Part shown: in pieces, positions 53,634 to 64,000 of the stretch
Position numbering within the stretch: the stretch's first letter is position 1
Layout: every line of letters begins with the position of its first letter
Source: Deltaproteobacteria bacterium
Lineage (GTDB): Bacteria; Myxococcota_A; Polyangia; Haliangiales; Haliangiaceae
DNA: 64,000 nucleotides
Reading direction: 5' to 3'
NCBI GenBank assembly: GCA_025353585.1
Contig: JANXOM010000174.1
Span: 51,016-115,015, forward strand
Made by a program: the position numbers and the translations under genes
Notes under the pieces: generated by a model
The model's input: only the letters and a program-made list of their open reading frames with translations
What the model was told of the DNA's origin: nothing
Databases searched by the model: none

Positions 53634-54842
53634 ATGCGCCTCCTCGCGGTCGTGGCCGGCTCGTATGCACTTCTTGGCTGCGAACGCGCCTCCGCTCCGC
53701 CCGCGCCGCCGCCGACCCTCGCACCGGCTCCGAGCGCCGAACCGACCTCGCCGCCCCTCGTCACCGCCCACGAGCCGCCGCCCGCGCCCGGCATGGCCGC
53801 ACCGACCGCCCACGCGCACTCGCCGCACCCCGCGACCGCGATCCCGATGCCGCCGAGCGATGAACCAGCCGAGTACGCCGCGTGGCTCGCCGCGCAGACC
53901 GGCGCCGAGCGGCAGCGCATCGCCGCGTACTGCCGCGCCCGCCCGGTGGCCTACGACCTGCGCTGCGGCGGCATCGGCCCGCTTCACATCCCGTACTCGC
54001 CCATGCCCCGCGCGCGCGCATGGCGGCCTGGCGACCTGCAGAGCCGCTACGCGACCTACGATGCGTGGAACGCGGTCCTGTCCCCCGCGCAGCACCGGTA
54101 CATCGAGGCGCACTGCCGCGGCGGTGAGGACCAGCCGTCGTCCGCGTTGTGCGGCGACAACACGCCGCTCGTGGCGGCATTCGATGACGAGCCCGTCGAG
54201 TTCGCGGCCGGCGGCGGCGCGTTCGCGTTCGCAGCGGGCGCGCCGGTCGCGACGGACTGGCCGACTGCACGAACGCCATGGATCGCGCTCGACCGCGATG
54301 GCAACGGGGCGATCGACGGCGGCGCGGAGCTGTTCGGCGACCACACCGGCGGCGCTCGCTACGCCAACGGGTTCGCCGCGCTCGCGACCCTCGATGCCAA
54401 CCACGACGGCCAGCTCGACGCATCCGATCCCGAGTTCGCCGCGCTCGTGCTGTGGAGCGATCGCGACGGCGACCACGCGAGCAGGGGCGCGGAGCTCCGC
54501 CCGCTCAGCGCGACGATCGTCTCGATCTCGCTCGGCGATCGCCTCGACGCGCGGTGCGACGAGCGTGGGAACTGCGAGGGCGAGCGCGCGCGCATGGTGT
54601 GGCGCGACGCGACCGGCGCGCTGCATCGTGGGTCGGTGATCGACGTGTACCTGCCCGTCCAACCGCGGTTGACAGGTGTTACACCGTCCCCAGTTAACAG
54701 CTTGAAATCGCCGGGCTTTACGAACCCAGGGGGGTTACAGGTACTACACCGTCCCCGAGCCAGCGGGACATGGCGGGGAGGGCGGCGAGGGCGGCCACGT
54801 AGCGGCGGCACGTGGCGTCGAGCTCGACGCCGTAGGTCGTGA
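53634..54842 (+). CDS. Calcium-binding EF-hand-like lipoprotein with element-derived C-terminus
   Basis: 402 residues. Signal with lipobox ALLGC, a Pro/Ala/His-rich linker (to about residue 75), a Cys-containing middle domain, then EF-hand or dockerin-like loops DRDGNGAIDGGAELFGD, DANHDGQLDASDPEF and DRDGDHASRGAEL. The natural end is probably near IDVYLPVQPR (about nt 54670). The reading frame then runs without a stop through the REP-like repeat at 54671-54755 and 87 bp antisense to the GST gene, adding about 55 low-quality residues. Calcium binding is expected; role unknown. Confidence 0.72.
   Translation: MRLLAVVAGSYALLGCERASAPPAPPPTLAPAPSAEPTSPPLVTAHEPPPAPGMAAPTAHAHSPHPATAIPMPPSDEPAEYAAWLAAQTGAERQRIAAYCRARPVAYDLRCGGIGPLHIPYSPMPRARAWRPGDLQSRYATYDAWNAVLSPAQHRYIEAHCRGGEDQPSSALCGDNTPLVAAFDDEPVEFAAGGGAFAFAAGAPVATDWPTARTPWIALDRDGNGAIDGGAELFGDHTGGARYANGFAALATLDANHDGQLDASDPEFAALVLWSDRDGDHASRGAELRPLSATIVSISLGDRLDARCDERGNCEGERARMVWRDATGALHRGSVIDVYLPVQPRLTGVTPSPVNSLKSPGFTNPGGLQVLHRPRASGTWRGGRRGRPRSGGTWRRARRRRS
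54671..54755 (-). repeat. REP-like paired repeat, right inverted copy
   Basis: Reverse complement of the left unit. 54671-54690 matches the 20-bp repeat with one mismatch and 54736-54755 with a few; start-to-start spacing is again exactly 65 bp, and the centre is related to the left one (shared ATTTCAA-like and CTGTTxACTG-like tracts in inverse). The repeat overlaps the 3' ends of both convergent genes. Confidence 0.82.
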
Positions 54843-55353
54843 AGCGGGTGGCGACGGGCGCGAACATCGCGTCCGCGATCGTGAAGCTGCCGAAGAGGAA
54901 GGGCCCGCCCGAGTCGGCGAGCGCGGCGTGCCAGAGCTGGTGCACGCGGCGGATGTCGGCCGCGGCTTCCGGCGTTTGGCCTTGGCCGTGGTGGGCTTCG
55001 AGCAGGTCCATGGGCAGGTCGCGCCGGAGCGCGGCGAAGCCGGCGTGCATCTCGCAGCTGACAGCGCGTGCCCGTGCCCGCGCCGCGCGGTCGCGTGGCC
55101 ATAGCTGGGCCTCGGGGAACAGCTCCGCCACGTACTCGCAGATCGCCAGCGAGTCCGGGATCACGAGGCCGTCGTGAACGAGCACCGGCGCGCGCCCGGT
55201 CGGGGAGAGCGCGAGGAGCTGCGCCGCCGTATCGGAGCGGTCGAGCTCGATCGTCTTCCGCTCGAACGCTGCGCCCGTGTGCGCCAGCGCCAGGTACGGC
55301 CGCAAGGACCACGAGCTCTTCGCCGGCGTGCCGACGTACAGGGTCATCGTCAT
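54718..55353 (-). CDS. Glutathione S-transferase family protein
   Basis: 211 residues. N-terminal thioredoxin-fold domain (YVGTPAKSSWSLRPYLAL, with the Ser pair near the glutathione thiol; GRAPVLVHDGLVIPDSLAICEYVAELFP with the cis-Pro and ES/DS motif), then a helical domain (FGSFTIADAMFAPVATRF, N-capping box). Start 55353 (MTMTLYVG). Odd: the last codons (GDGVVPVTPLGS and stop) are read from the REP-like repeat, so the original C-terminus has been replaced. gshA is encoded 7 kb away. Confidence 0.88.
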   Translation of the reverse strand: MTMTLYVGTPAKSSWSLRPYLALAHTGAAFERKTIELDRSDTAAQLLALSPTGRAPVLVHDGLVIPDSLAICEYVAELFPEAQLWPRDRAARARARAVSCEMHAGFAALRRDLPMDLLEAHHGQGQTPEAAADIRRVHQLWHAALADSGGPFLFGSFTIADAMFAPVATRFTTYGVELDATCRRYVAALAALPAMSRWLGDGVVPVTPLGS

Positions 55354-55379
55354 CGAGGCAGCATACGCGCCGCCGACGG

Positions 55380-55958
55380 TCACGGCCGCTCGTACGTCGC
55401 GATCAGCTGCCCGCGCCCCAGGACGTGATTCGCGAGCGCCCCGATCACCGCGCGCCGCCCCGGGTGTCGCCCGAGATCCGGCGCCGTCGCCAGGGCAAAC
55501 AGCTGGAACGCGTACCGATGCGGGCCGTGCCCGGGCGGCGGATCCGGCGGCAGCCACGCGGCCCTGAAGTACGAGTTGTGGCCGAGCAGGATCTCGTCCG
55601 TGCCGTCCACGAGCGCGCCCTCTCGCAGCCCGCGCAAGGCCGGCTCGAGCCCCCACGCGATCGCGTGCACGAGCGGCAGCGGGGTCGGGCTGTCCGCGTC
55701 TTCGACGATCAGCACGAGCGAGCGCGCCTCCGCCGGCACGCCCGTCCACGCGAGCGGCGGCGAGGCGGCCGCTCCATCCGGCGTGCCGTCCGCCGTGTAG
55801 TACCGGGGCAGCGCCCCGCCCTCGCCGAACGCCGGGCTGGTCACGACAAGCGTCTGCGGCGCCGCCACGATCTCCGCGCGCGCGGACACGAGCTTCTCGA
55901 GGCCCGGCCGCACGCCCCGCAACGCGGCGCCGAGCCCGTGAGGCAGTTTTTCCAGCAT
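55380..55958 (-). CDS. YbhB/YbcL-family PEBP (Raf kinase inhibitor-like) protein
   Basis: 192 residues, phosphatidylethanolamine-binding protein fold of the bacterial YbhB/YbcL group. Family blocks: SPAFGEGGALPRYYTADGTPDGAAASPPLAWTGVP (anion-pocket Asp), SLVLIVEDADSP, LVHAIAWGLEP, and PPDPPPGHGPHRYAFQLFAL with the conserved GxHRY-type motif, then the C-terminal LGRGQLIATYERP. No signal peptide. It begins just right of the activator gene end and is followed 26 bp later by the GST gene. Confidence 0.92.
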   Translation of the reverse strand: MLEKLPHGLGAALRGVRPGLEKLVSARAEIVAAPQTLVVTSPAFGEGGALPRYYTADGTPDGAAASPPLAWTGVPAEARSLVLIVEDADSPTPLPLVHAIAWGLEPALRGLREGALVDGTDEILLGHNSYFRAAWLPPDPPPGHGPHRYAFQLFALATAPDLGRHPGRRAVIGALANHVLGRGQLIATYERP

Positions 55959-56016
55959 GCTCGGTGCGGTTGCACACCCCGGGCCCTGTGCGCCGGAGCC
56001 CCGCCGCGCGCCGCCG

Positions 56017-57999
<1,983 letters not shown>

Positions 58000-58090
58000 G
58001 CACCGGCAAGCGTTCGTCGATGCGAAGAACGCGCGCCCGCGGGTACACGCCAACGAAAGCGAAGTTATATAGTTGCTCGCTCGAGTCAGC

Positions 58091-61000
58091 ATGTCGGGGC
58101 CGTCGAAAGTCATCGTCCTGGATCCGGATCCCCGGGCCGGGCGCCAGCTCCAGCTGGGCTTCGAGCGCGAGGGCGTCGTCGCGATGGTCACGCCGGTCGG
58201 CGTCGACCTCGACAAGCTCGCCCTGCATGCCGACGACGCGGGGCTCATCGTCGTCGGCGGGACCGACGGCCGCGGGCTCGAGCTGCTCGCGAAGACGCGC
58301 GCGCTCCTCGACGATGGCGGCCACGATCTCCCGATCGTGTTCGCTGGCCGGGGCGTGCGGCGGAGCGAGGCCGAGCTCGCGGGTGCCGATGAAGTCCTGC
58401 TCGCGCCGGCCCACCTGCGGGACGTCGTGACGGTGGGCCGCATCTTGCGCGGGCTCCCGGCGAAGCATCGGGCGCACATCGTCGGCAGCCTCGCGGAGAC
58501 GACCGGCGTCTACACGCTGGTCCGCGCGCTCGCCGCGATCGGACGCAGCGCGGTGTTGACGCTCATCCGCGGGCTCCGCCGCGGCGAGGTGCGCTTCTAT
58601 CATGGCGAGGTCACGTCGGCCCAGGTCGGCATGATCCACGGCCAGGCGGCGCTGCATCAGCTGCTGCTGTGGACGGACGCGCGGTTCGACTACCAGCGCC
58701 AGGACGTGGTGCGGCGGCAGCAGATCCCGCTGACGCACGAGGAGCTGTTCGCCGACGCCGAGCGCTTCCTGGTGGGCGTGCGTGAGAGCGCGGGCGCGCT
58801 GTCGCCGGCGATGGTGCTCGAGCAAAACGTCGCGCGCGTGCAGACGCTCGGGAAGCAGATCCCGACGGAGGTGCACGGCGTCCTGCGGATGTTCGACGGC
58901 CACCGCGTGCTCGCGGACGTGCTCGAGGACTCCCCCTACCGCGTGTTCGAGACGCTGCGCGTGGCCCAGCGCGCGATGGAGGCCGGGCTGCTCAAGGTTG
59001 CTCCGACGCCTCGGCCGAAGGCGACGTGGCGCGCGGTGCTCGCGATCGAGGAGTGGCTGGTCGGCACGGAGACGCGCGACGGCGTGGTCGAGCGGACGGC
59101 GTCGATGCTCGATAGCCAGCCGGTCGACCCGCACGCGGCCACGGGCCCGACGGAGCCGCCGCGCTCGCCGGGCGCGAGCCCGCCGTACTCGTCGACGAAG
59201 AGCCGCAAGAAGCGCGGCAACAGCAAGAAGAAGGGCCGCGCGAACACGCCGCTGCCGTCGAGCGTGCCGGTGGTGAGCGTCGGCGGGGGGAAGCAGGAGA
59301 TCGACTGGGGTGCGCTGGTGCCGCGGATCGTCGGGGCCGAGGTGGGGCCGCTCGCGGGTGTGGTGCCGGCGATGATGGAGTCGGGCGAGATCTTGTCGCG
59401 GCGCGAGGCGCGCGAGGGGCTCGAGGCGGTCACGGACACGGCGATGCGGGCGAAGATCTTCCCGACCGAGCTCGACGGCGAGCCGACGGTGGTCTGGAAC
59501 GAGGCGGCCGAACGAGCCGCGGTGGCGGCCGAGGCCGCGGTCAAGATGGCGGCGGCGACCGCGGCCAGGGATGCGGCCGAGGCCGAGGGCAAGGCCGAGC
59601 TCGCGGCGAAGCAGGCGCGGATCAAGGAGCTCGTCGAGAAGCAGCGGCGCGAGCTCGAGCAAAAGGCCGCGGCCGCTGCCGCAGCGCAGAAGACGGAAGC
59701 CGAGGCGAAGACGGAAGCCGTGGCGGCGGCCAAGGCGAAGACGGAAGCCGAAGCGGCGGCGGCGGCGAAGACGGAAGCCGCGGCGGCGGCCAAGGCGAAG
59801 ACCGAAGCCGAAGCCGCGGCGGCGGCCAAGGCGAAGACGGAAGCCGAGGCGGCGGCGGCCTTCGCGCTTGCGGCGCAGACCAAGGCCGTGGCGGCGGCGA
59901 AAGCGGAAGCCGAAGCTGCGGCGAAGGCGGAAGCCGAAGCGGCGGCGAAGGCGATAGCTGACGCGGCGACGAAGGCGGAAGCCGAAGCGGCGGCCAGAGC
60001 CAAGGCGGAAGCGGACGCGGCTGCGGCTGCGGTTGCAGCCAAGGCGGTGGCGGAAGCGGCCAAGGCGGCTGCGGTGGCGGAAGCGGCCAAGGCGGCGGCG
60101 GAGGCGGCAGCAGCCAAGGCGGCTGCGGCTGCGGAAGCGGCTAAGGCGGAAGCGGCCAAGGCGGCTGCGGAAGCGGTAGCGGCCAAGGCGGCTGCAGTGG
60201 CAGAAGCGGCCAAGGCGGCTGCTGTGGCTGAAGCGGCCAAAGCGGCCGCGGTGGCGGACGCGGCCAAGGCGGAAACGGAGGCGCAAGCGAAAGCCGAGGC
60301 CGACGCACGCGCCGACGCCCTGCGCGCCGTCGCCCCGTCGGTCGTCGGCGACGCCCGACCCGCGCCCGTGCCGCCCTCCGCGAGCGAGCTCGTCAAGCAG
60401 ATCCTCGCCGAAGGCCACGAGACCGGCGACCTGTCCCATCGCGTCCGCCTCACCGATCCCGTGACGGTCGTGGAGACCCCCGGCTCGACCGTCGTCACGA
60501 GCGACAAGCTCACCGTCGTCGCGGCGAAGGACATGGCCGTCGTCACCTCGACGCCGCACGTCACGATCACCGCGACCGCGGCGGCGGCCGCCCCCGCAAC
60601 GCCCTCGGTCCTCGTGGACGAGCCCTCCGACGGCGTCATCCAGGCGCCGCTCATCAACCCCGAGACCGCGCCCCTCGCTCGCCCGCGCCGGGTCAGCACG
60701 CCGCCGCCCGGCGGCTATCCCGAGCCGCAGCCCGCGCAGCGCGGCGAGATCCCGACCCGCATCGCCGACGCGAGCAAGTCGCGACCGCTCGCGGTCGAGG
60801 CCGATCAGCCCTCCGTCCTGGTCGCCGACCTCGCCGCCGCCCAGCAGGCGATCGCGGCCGTCACCTCCGCGCAGGCCCGCGCGCCGGCCACCGCCGATGC
60901 CACCACCACCACGACCGCCCGGGCCGTCGCCCAGGTCCGCTCGGACGCCGCCGTGGCGTTCACCGACGCGGAGGAGGCCTTCTTCCGCGGCGGCGACGAC

Positions 61001-61189
61001 AAGGCCGCGCCCGTCGTCCGCGCGCAGCCGGCGGAGTCGTTCGAAGATCTCGACGCCGACTACAAGCCGGTCGGCTTCTGGGATCGCGTGCGCGGCCGCA
61101 ACCGGCACCACAGCGCGACGAGCGATCCGCCGCTCAAGTCGAAGGAGCCGGCCCGGAAGCCGGCGCCCGGCACGCCGAAGAAAAAGTAA
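58091..61189 (+). CDS. Giant PATAN (DUF4388) protein with long Ala/Glu/Lys helix
   Basis: 1032 residues from ATG 58091; a TTG at 58073 is in frame. Residues about 1-115 look like a CheY-type receiver fold ([22 protein letters not shown]). Residues about 125-210 are a DUF4388/PATAN domain ([55 protein letters not shown]). A basic Ser/Lys/Arg stretch follows, then about 270 residues of [12 protein letters not shown] low complexity (about 470-740), probably one long helix as in TolA, and a Pro/Thr-rich tail ending KKK. No membrane segment seen. Likely a signalling or scaffold protein of gliding or polarity type; that role is inference. Confidence 0.78.
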   Translation: MSGPSKVIVLDPDPRAGRQLQLGFEREGVVAMVTPVGVDLDKLALHADDAGLIVVGGTDGRGLELLAKTRALLDDGGHDLPIVFAGRGVRRSEAELAGADEVLLAPAHLRDVVTVGRILRGLPAKHRAHIVGSLAETTGVYTLVRALAAIGRSAVLTLIRGLRRGEVRFYHGEVTSAQVGMIHGQAALHQLLLWTDARFDYQRQDVVRRQQIPLTHEELFADAERFLVGVRESAGALSPAMVLEQNVARVQTLGKQIPTEVHGVLRMFDGHRVLADVLEDSPYRVFETLRVAQRAMEAGLLKVAPTPRPKATWRAVLAIEEWLVGTETRDGVVERTASMLDSQPVDPHAATGPTEPPRSPGASPPYSSTKSRKKRGNSKKKGRANTPLPSSVPVVSVGGGKQEIDWGALVPRIVGAEVGPLAGVVPAMMESGEILSRREAREGLEAVTDTAMRAKIFPTELDGEPTVVWNEAAERAAVAAEAAVKMAAATAARDAAEAEGKAELAAKQARIKELVEKQRRELEQKAAAAAAAQKTEAEAKTEAVAAAKAKTEAEAAAAAKTEAAAAAKAKTEAEAAAAAKAKTEAEAAAAFALAAQTKAVAAAKAEAEAAAKAEAEAAAKAIADAATKAEAEAAARAKAEADAAAAAVAAKAVAEAAKAAAVAEAAKAAAEAAAAKAAAAAEAAKAEAAKAAAEAVAAKAAAVAEAAKAAAVAEAAKAAAVADAAKAETEAQAKAEADARADALRAVAPSVVGDARPAPVPPSASELVKQILAEGHETGDLSHRVRLTDPVTVVETPGSTVVTSDKLTVVAAKDMAVVTSTPHVTITATAAAAAPATPSVLVDEPSDGVIQAPLINPETAPLARPRRVSTPPPGGYPEPQPAQRGEIPTRIADASKSRPLAVEADQPSVLVADLAAAQQAIAAVTSAQARAPATADATTTTTARAVAQVRSDAAVAFTDAEEAFFRGGDDKAAPVVRAQPAESFEDLDADYKPVGFWDRVRGRNRHHSATSDPPLKSKEPARKPAPGTPKKK
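59500..60330 (+). repeat. Low-complexity Ala/Glu/Lys coding repeat
   Basis: About 830 bp of degenerate GCGGAAGC/AAGGCG units encoding mostly Ala with Glu, Lys and a few Val, Thr and Asp. The near-regular charge pattern predicts a single extended alpha helix rather than a heptad coiled coil. The opposite strand also stays open here, but that is a side effect of base composition. Confidence 0.85.
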
Positions 61190-61219
61190 CGGTCGCCAGG
61201 GCGTCGTCGCGCGCGGCCG

Positions 61220-61834
61220 CTACGGCGCGGCCCAGGCGAGCTCGACGCCGCCGCGCTCGCCCGACAGCCGCAGCCGCACGAGCTTCGCGCTCGGCCCGAG
61301 TAGCGCCGGCGTCCGCGGAAAGCGCGCGATGTACGCCGTCGCGAAGTCACCGAACGCCGGGAACTCCGAGCGCACGGTGAACGGCGGCCGCTTGTCGCGC
61401 ACGATCTCGATCGGCGCGACCTCGTGCCCCTGCTCGTCGACGAGCGCGACATGCCACACGCTCCGCTTGCCGTGATCGAGGTCGTTCTCGCGGCGGTCCC
61501 ACGTCGTCATCAGGAGCTCGACCTCGTACGGGCCGGCCGCGTCGGCCTGCGCCTGCGCGATCACCTGCTCGCGCGCGTCGCCCACGAGCATGCGGTGGTC
61601 GGCATCCCGCGCCGCGTGCGCCGCACGCCACTCGCTCGACTTGAAGGTCGCGGCGAGGTCGAGCACCTCCTGGTATTCGCCACGCAGCTGCGCCATGCGC
61701 GTCCACGCTTGCGTGACGGCCGTGTAGTCGCCGGTCTGCGCTGGCCAGTCTTCGACGAGCCGCACCTTGACGGGCTCGGTCGCGCAGGCCGCGAGCACGG
61801 CCCCGAGGAGCCCCATCGCAAGGACGCGGCGCAC
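61220..61834 (-). CDS. Lipoprotein of unknown function
   Basis: 204 residues from a GTG at 61834 (MRRVLAMGLLGAVLAAC, a textbook lipoprotein signal with lipobox LAAC; a GTG three codons upstream is possible). After cleavage: helix-rich part (WTRMAQLRGEYQEVLDLAATFKSSEWRAAHAARDADHR), then strands (YEVELLMTTWDRRENDLDHG, RSVWHVALVDEQGHEVAPIEIVRDKRP) and a C-terminal VRLRLSGERGGVELAW. I do not recognise the family. Confidence 0.72.
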   Translation of the reverse strand: MRRVLAMGLLGAVLAACATEPVKVRLVEDWPAQTGDYTAVTQAWTRMAQLRGEYQEVLDLAATFKSSEWRAAHAARDADHRMLVGDAREQVIAQAQADAAGPYEVELLMTTWDRRENDLDHGKRSVWHVALVDEQGHEVAPIEIVRDKRPPFTVRSEFPAFGDFATAYIARFPRTPALLGPSAKLVRLRLSGERGGVELAWAAP

Positions 61835-61911
61835 GGCGTCCACCCCGGAGGGCTTGCCTCGGGCCGGGGCGGCGCGCGGCCCTGGCCCCGCGCACCGGCT
61901 GTCGCCGTCGG

Positions 61912-62496
61912 TCACAAAAAGTCTCGACGCATGAACAGGGTCACGAGCGGCGCCTCGCCGAGCACGCGCGAGACCGTACCGCTGCCGCCCTCGGAGCGAT
62001 CGACGAGCGCGATGGCGCACGCGACCTCGAAGCCCGCGAGCCGCACGCGCTCGATGGCCTTCAGCGTCGAGGCGCCGGTGGTGACGACGTCCTCGACGAT
62101 CGCAACCGGCGAGCCCTGTGGGATCGCGGGGCTCTCGACCCACTGGTTCGTGCCGTGGCCCTTGGGCTCCTTGCGCACGAGGAACGCGGGCCGCGGCTGG
62201 CCGGCCCGGAAGCTCGCGATCGAGGACGCGGTGGCGAGGGGATCGGCGCCCATCGTCAGGCCGCCGACCGCCATCGCGCGCGGCGCGACGTGCTCGATGA
62301 CGGCGTGGATCAGCTCGCCGCACAACACGGCGCCCTCGGCGTCGAGGGTGACCTGCTTGCAGTCGATGTAGAAGTCGCTCTTGGCTCCCGAGGAGAGGAT
62401 CACCTCGCGCTTGGCGTACGCGCGCGTCCGCAACAACTCCAGGAGGCGCGCACGCTTGGGAGCGAGCGCGGGTCGATCGAACAGTCCGTCCGGCAC
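61912..62496 (-). CDS. pyrE: Orotate phosphoribosyltransferase
   Basis: 194 residues, normal length. It makes OMP from orotate and PRPP. Blocks: ILSSGAKSDFYIDCKQVTLD, AVGGLTMGADPLATA, FLVRKEPKGHGTNQWVES with the catalytic Lys loop, and the PRPP-binding motif VAIVEDVVTTGASTLKAIERV. GTG start with TAGCGT exactly 6 nt upstream. Divergent from gshA across 65 bp. Confidence 0.96.
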   Translation of the reverse strand: MPDGLFDRPALAPKRARLLELLRTRAYAKREVILSSGAKSDFYIDCKQVTLDAEGAVLCGELIHAVIEHVAPRAMAVGGLTMGADPLATASSIASFRAGQPRPAFLVRKEPKGHGTNQWVESPAIPQGSPVAIVEDVVTTGASTLKAIERVRLAGFEVACAIALVDRSEGGSGTVSRVLGEAPLVTLFMRRDFL

Positions 62497-62523
62497 GCGT
62501 CGACGCTACCACGACGACCTCGG

Positions 62524-62552
62524 TTGACGAGGCGCGGATCAGCCCCTAGATT
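62524..62552 (+). promoter_or_regulatory. Sigma-70-type promoter of gshA
   Basis: TTGACG (62524-62529), a 17-bp spacer and TAGATT (62547-62552): both hexamers close to the sigma-70 consensus at ideal spacing. The expected transcription start is about 62559, only 2-4 nt before the TTG start codon at 62562, giving a nearly leaderless mRNA. Confidence 0.7.
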
Positions 62553-62561
62553 GCACGGACC

Positions 62562-63908
62562 TTGCATCTCGTCGACGAACATTCCGTCCCCGTTCGCTCG
62601 CGCGAGGATCTGCTGAAGTACTTCTCGTCGGCGGGAAAACCGGCCGCCCAGTGGCGCGTCGGCAGCGAGCACGAGCTGGTCGGCGTCGTGCGCGAGACCG
62701 GCGAGGCCCCGCCGTACGACGGACCTCACGGCATCGGCGCGCTGTTCGCGAAGTTCGCGGCGAGCGGCGGCGACCCGGTGCTCGAGAACGGGCACCCGAT
62801 CGCGATCGCGCGCGGCGATGCCCAGCTGACGATCGAGCCGGGCGGGCAGTTCGAGCTCGCGTCGCGGCCGGAGACCGATGACCGCACGCTCGTCGAGGAG
62901 CTGACCGCACATGTCGCCGAGCTCGCTGCCGCCTCCAAGGAGCTCGGGCTCGCGTGGCTCTCGATCGGCCTGCGCCCGTTCGGCGGCAGCGCCGATGTCC
63001 CCGCGATGCCGAAGCAGCGCTACGACGTGATGCGCGCGTACATGCCGACGGTTGGCTCGCGCGGCCTCGACATGATGATGCGCACGGCGACCGTGCAGGC
63101 GAACCTCGACTTCGCCGACGAGGCCGACGCCGCCGCGAAGATGAAGTGCCTCTACGGCGTGTCGTCGATCCTGACGGCGCTGTGGGCCGCATCGCCGATC
63201 GTCGAAGACAAGGTCTCCGGCTACCAGACCTATCGCGCGCACATCTGGCGCGACACCGACAACGCGCGCTCCGGGTTCCTGCCGTTCGTGTTCGAGCGGC
63301 AGGACATCTTCTCCGCGTACACCGACTGGGCGCTCGACGTGCCGATGTACTTCGTCTACCGCGGCGGCTACAAGCCGGTCCCGGCGAACCTGACGTTCCG
63401 CAAGTACATGGTCGAGGGCTGGAAGGGCGCGAAGGCGACGGTGTCCGACTGGGCGCTGCACCTCTCGACCTTGTTCCCCGAGGGGCGGCTCAAGAAGTTC
63501 ATCGAGGTCCGCGGCTGCGACTGTGGCTCGCTCGAGATGATCGCGGCGCTCGCGCCGTTCATGCGCGGCCTGCTCTACGACACCGCGGCGCGCGACGCGG
63601 CGATCGCGCTGACCGCTGGCTGGGCGTTCGACGACCGCCAGCAGCTCGCGGACGTGGTCCCGACGATGGGGCTCGCGGCGCCGACGCCGGGTGGCCACAC
63701 GGTCGGCGCGCTGGCGAAGGAGCTCGTCGCGATCGCGAAGGATGGCCTCGGTCGCGTGGCGCCGACGGCGGTGCCCCTCGTCGAGCCGGTCGAGGCGATC
63801 GCGGCGACGGGTCGCACGCAGGCCGACCGCATCGTCGAGCTGTGGCAGGCGCACGCCGGCGACCGCAAGGCGCTGATCGCGGCGCTCGCTCACCCCGGCC
63901 TCGCCTGA
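62562..63908 (+). CDS. gshA: Glutamate-cysteine ligase (GCS2/plant-alphaproteobacterial type)
   Basis: 448 residues, first enzyme of glutathione synthesis. Matches the GCS2-type group: RVGSEHELVGV, GDAQLTIEPGGQFELASRPETD, GLAWLSIGLRPFG, KQRYDVMRAYMP, MRTATVQANLDFADE and KFIEVRGCDCGS. The only start giving this N-terminus is a TTG at 62562; no in-frame ATG or GTG exists nearby. Two cysteines CDCG in the last block recall the redox-regulated plant enzymes, though that regulation is not shown here. gshB is not in the window. Confidence 0.93.
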   Translation: MHLVDEHSVPVRSREDLLKYFSSAGKPAAQWRVGSEHELVGVVRETGEAPPYDGPHGIGALFAKFAASGGDPVLENGHPIAIARGDAQLTIEPGGQFELASRPETDDRTLVEELTAHVAELAAASKELGLAWLSIGLRPFGGSADVPAMPKQRYDVMRAYMPTVGSRGLDMMMRTATVQANLDFADEADAAAKMKCLYGVSSILTALWAASPIVEDKVSGYQTYRAHIWRDTDNARSGFLPFVFERQDIFSAYTDWALDVPMYFVYRGGYKPVPANLTFRKYMVEGWKGAKATVSDWALHLSTLFPEGRLKKFIEVRGCDCGSLEMIAALAPFMRGLLYDTAARDAAIALTAGWAFDDRQQLADVVPTMGLAAPTPGGHTVGALAKELVAIAKDGLGRVAPTAVPLVEPVEAIAATGRTQADRIVELWQAHAGDRKALIAALAHPGLA

Positions 63909-63929
63909 CGTGCGCCGCGTGCGCGCGGG

Positions 63930-64000
63930 CTAACGCTTCGGCGCGTCGTCGTCGAAGTCGATGTTGACGTCGTCGTCGTCGAGCGCATCGAGGGCGGAGT
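63930..64000 (-). CDS. C-terminal fragment of a gene running off the right edge
   Basis: Only the last 22 codons are visible: an acidic tail with a DALDDDDVNIDFDDD pattern ending APKR and a TAG stop at 63930-63932. Nothing can be said about function. It is convergent with gshA, separated by 21 bp. Confidence 0.55.
   Translation of the reverse strand, partial: SALDALDDDDVNIDFDDDAPKR

Noticed and set aside
53504..54755. CRISPR-like array or phage attachment sites at the 20-bp repeats
   Set aside because: Only two copies per side with related, not unique, spacers, and no cas genes, integrase or tRNA nearby; a REP-type repeat fits better.
58936..60699. Second minus-strand frame (Ala/Ser-rich) over the same repeat
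   Set aside because: Low-complexity reverse complement of the coding repeat, with no start context or known domain.

Overview
The window is high-GC DNA (about 70% G+C by eye), packed with genes and with no intergenic gap above 300 bp. Gene content points to a Myxococcota-type bacterium (Haliangiales/Kofleriaceae-like): alternative complex III, CGDDG-type surface lipoproteins, PATAN/DUF4388 and FHA signalling proteins, an HRDVSPHN-type Ser/Thr kinase, and two TamA-TamB pairs. This placement is inference from gene content. I saw no rRNA, tRNA, CRISPR array or complete insertion sequence.

Layout. 1-2768: start of an alternative complex III operon (pentaheme ActA, then ActB running off the left edge). 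3028-8611: hydrolase, zinc peptidase, quinone reductase, pheA, a duplicated-domain lipoprotein and a thioesterase. 8692-22613: an apparent operon of two small proteins, tamA-tamB, a second tamA-tamB and a lipoprotein thiol peroxidase. 22870-28667: a five-gene NAD salvage operon (pncB-prs-nadE-nrtR-pncA) behind a palindromic candidate operator, with a divergent PfkB kinase and a membrane protein. 32162-38206: VWA protein, an unknown membrane protein and a three-subunit molybdenum hydroxylase. 38222-41321: two paralogous lipoproteins. 41425-47540: a degenerate aldo/keto reductase, a radical SAM protein interrupted by an intein, FHA protein, lytic transglycosylase and nadB. 47776-55958: lipoproteins, TspO, a Ser/Thr kinase, SirB1-like and Fe-S proteins, then an EF-hand lipoprotein flanked by inverted REP-like units, GST and PEBP. 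56017-64000: sigma-54 activator divergent from a giant PATAN protein, then a lipoprotein, pyrE, gshA and the tail of one more gene.

How the genes work together. PncA makes nicotinate, PncB couples it to PRPP (Prs) giving NaMN, and NadE finishes NAD; NrtR probably controls the set through the palindrome at 28672-28688. NadB, 17 kb away, feeds the de novo branch. The TamA/TamB pairs should act in envelope assembly or lipid transport.

Most unexpected observations: (1) about 15 first-in-unit genes have a TAnnnT-like -10 hexamer 5-10 nt before the start codon, most often exactly 6, which implies widespread leaderless mRNAs; (2) an intein splits the radical SAM cluster motif so that its own Cys1 takes the place of the third cluster cysteine, while its homing endonuclease has lost its acidic motif residues; (3) paired REP-like units now encode the C-terminal tails of two convergent genes; (4) a lipoprotein Tpx lacks the resolving cysteine.
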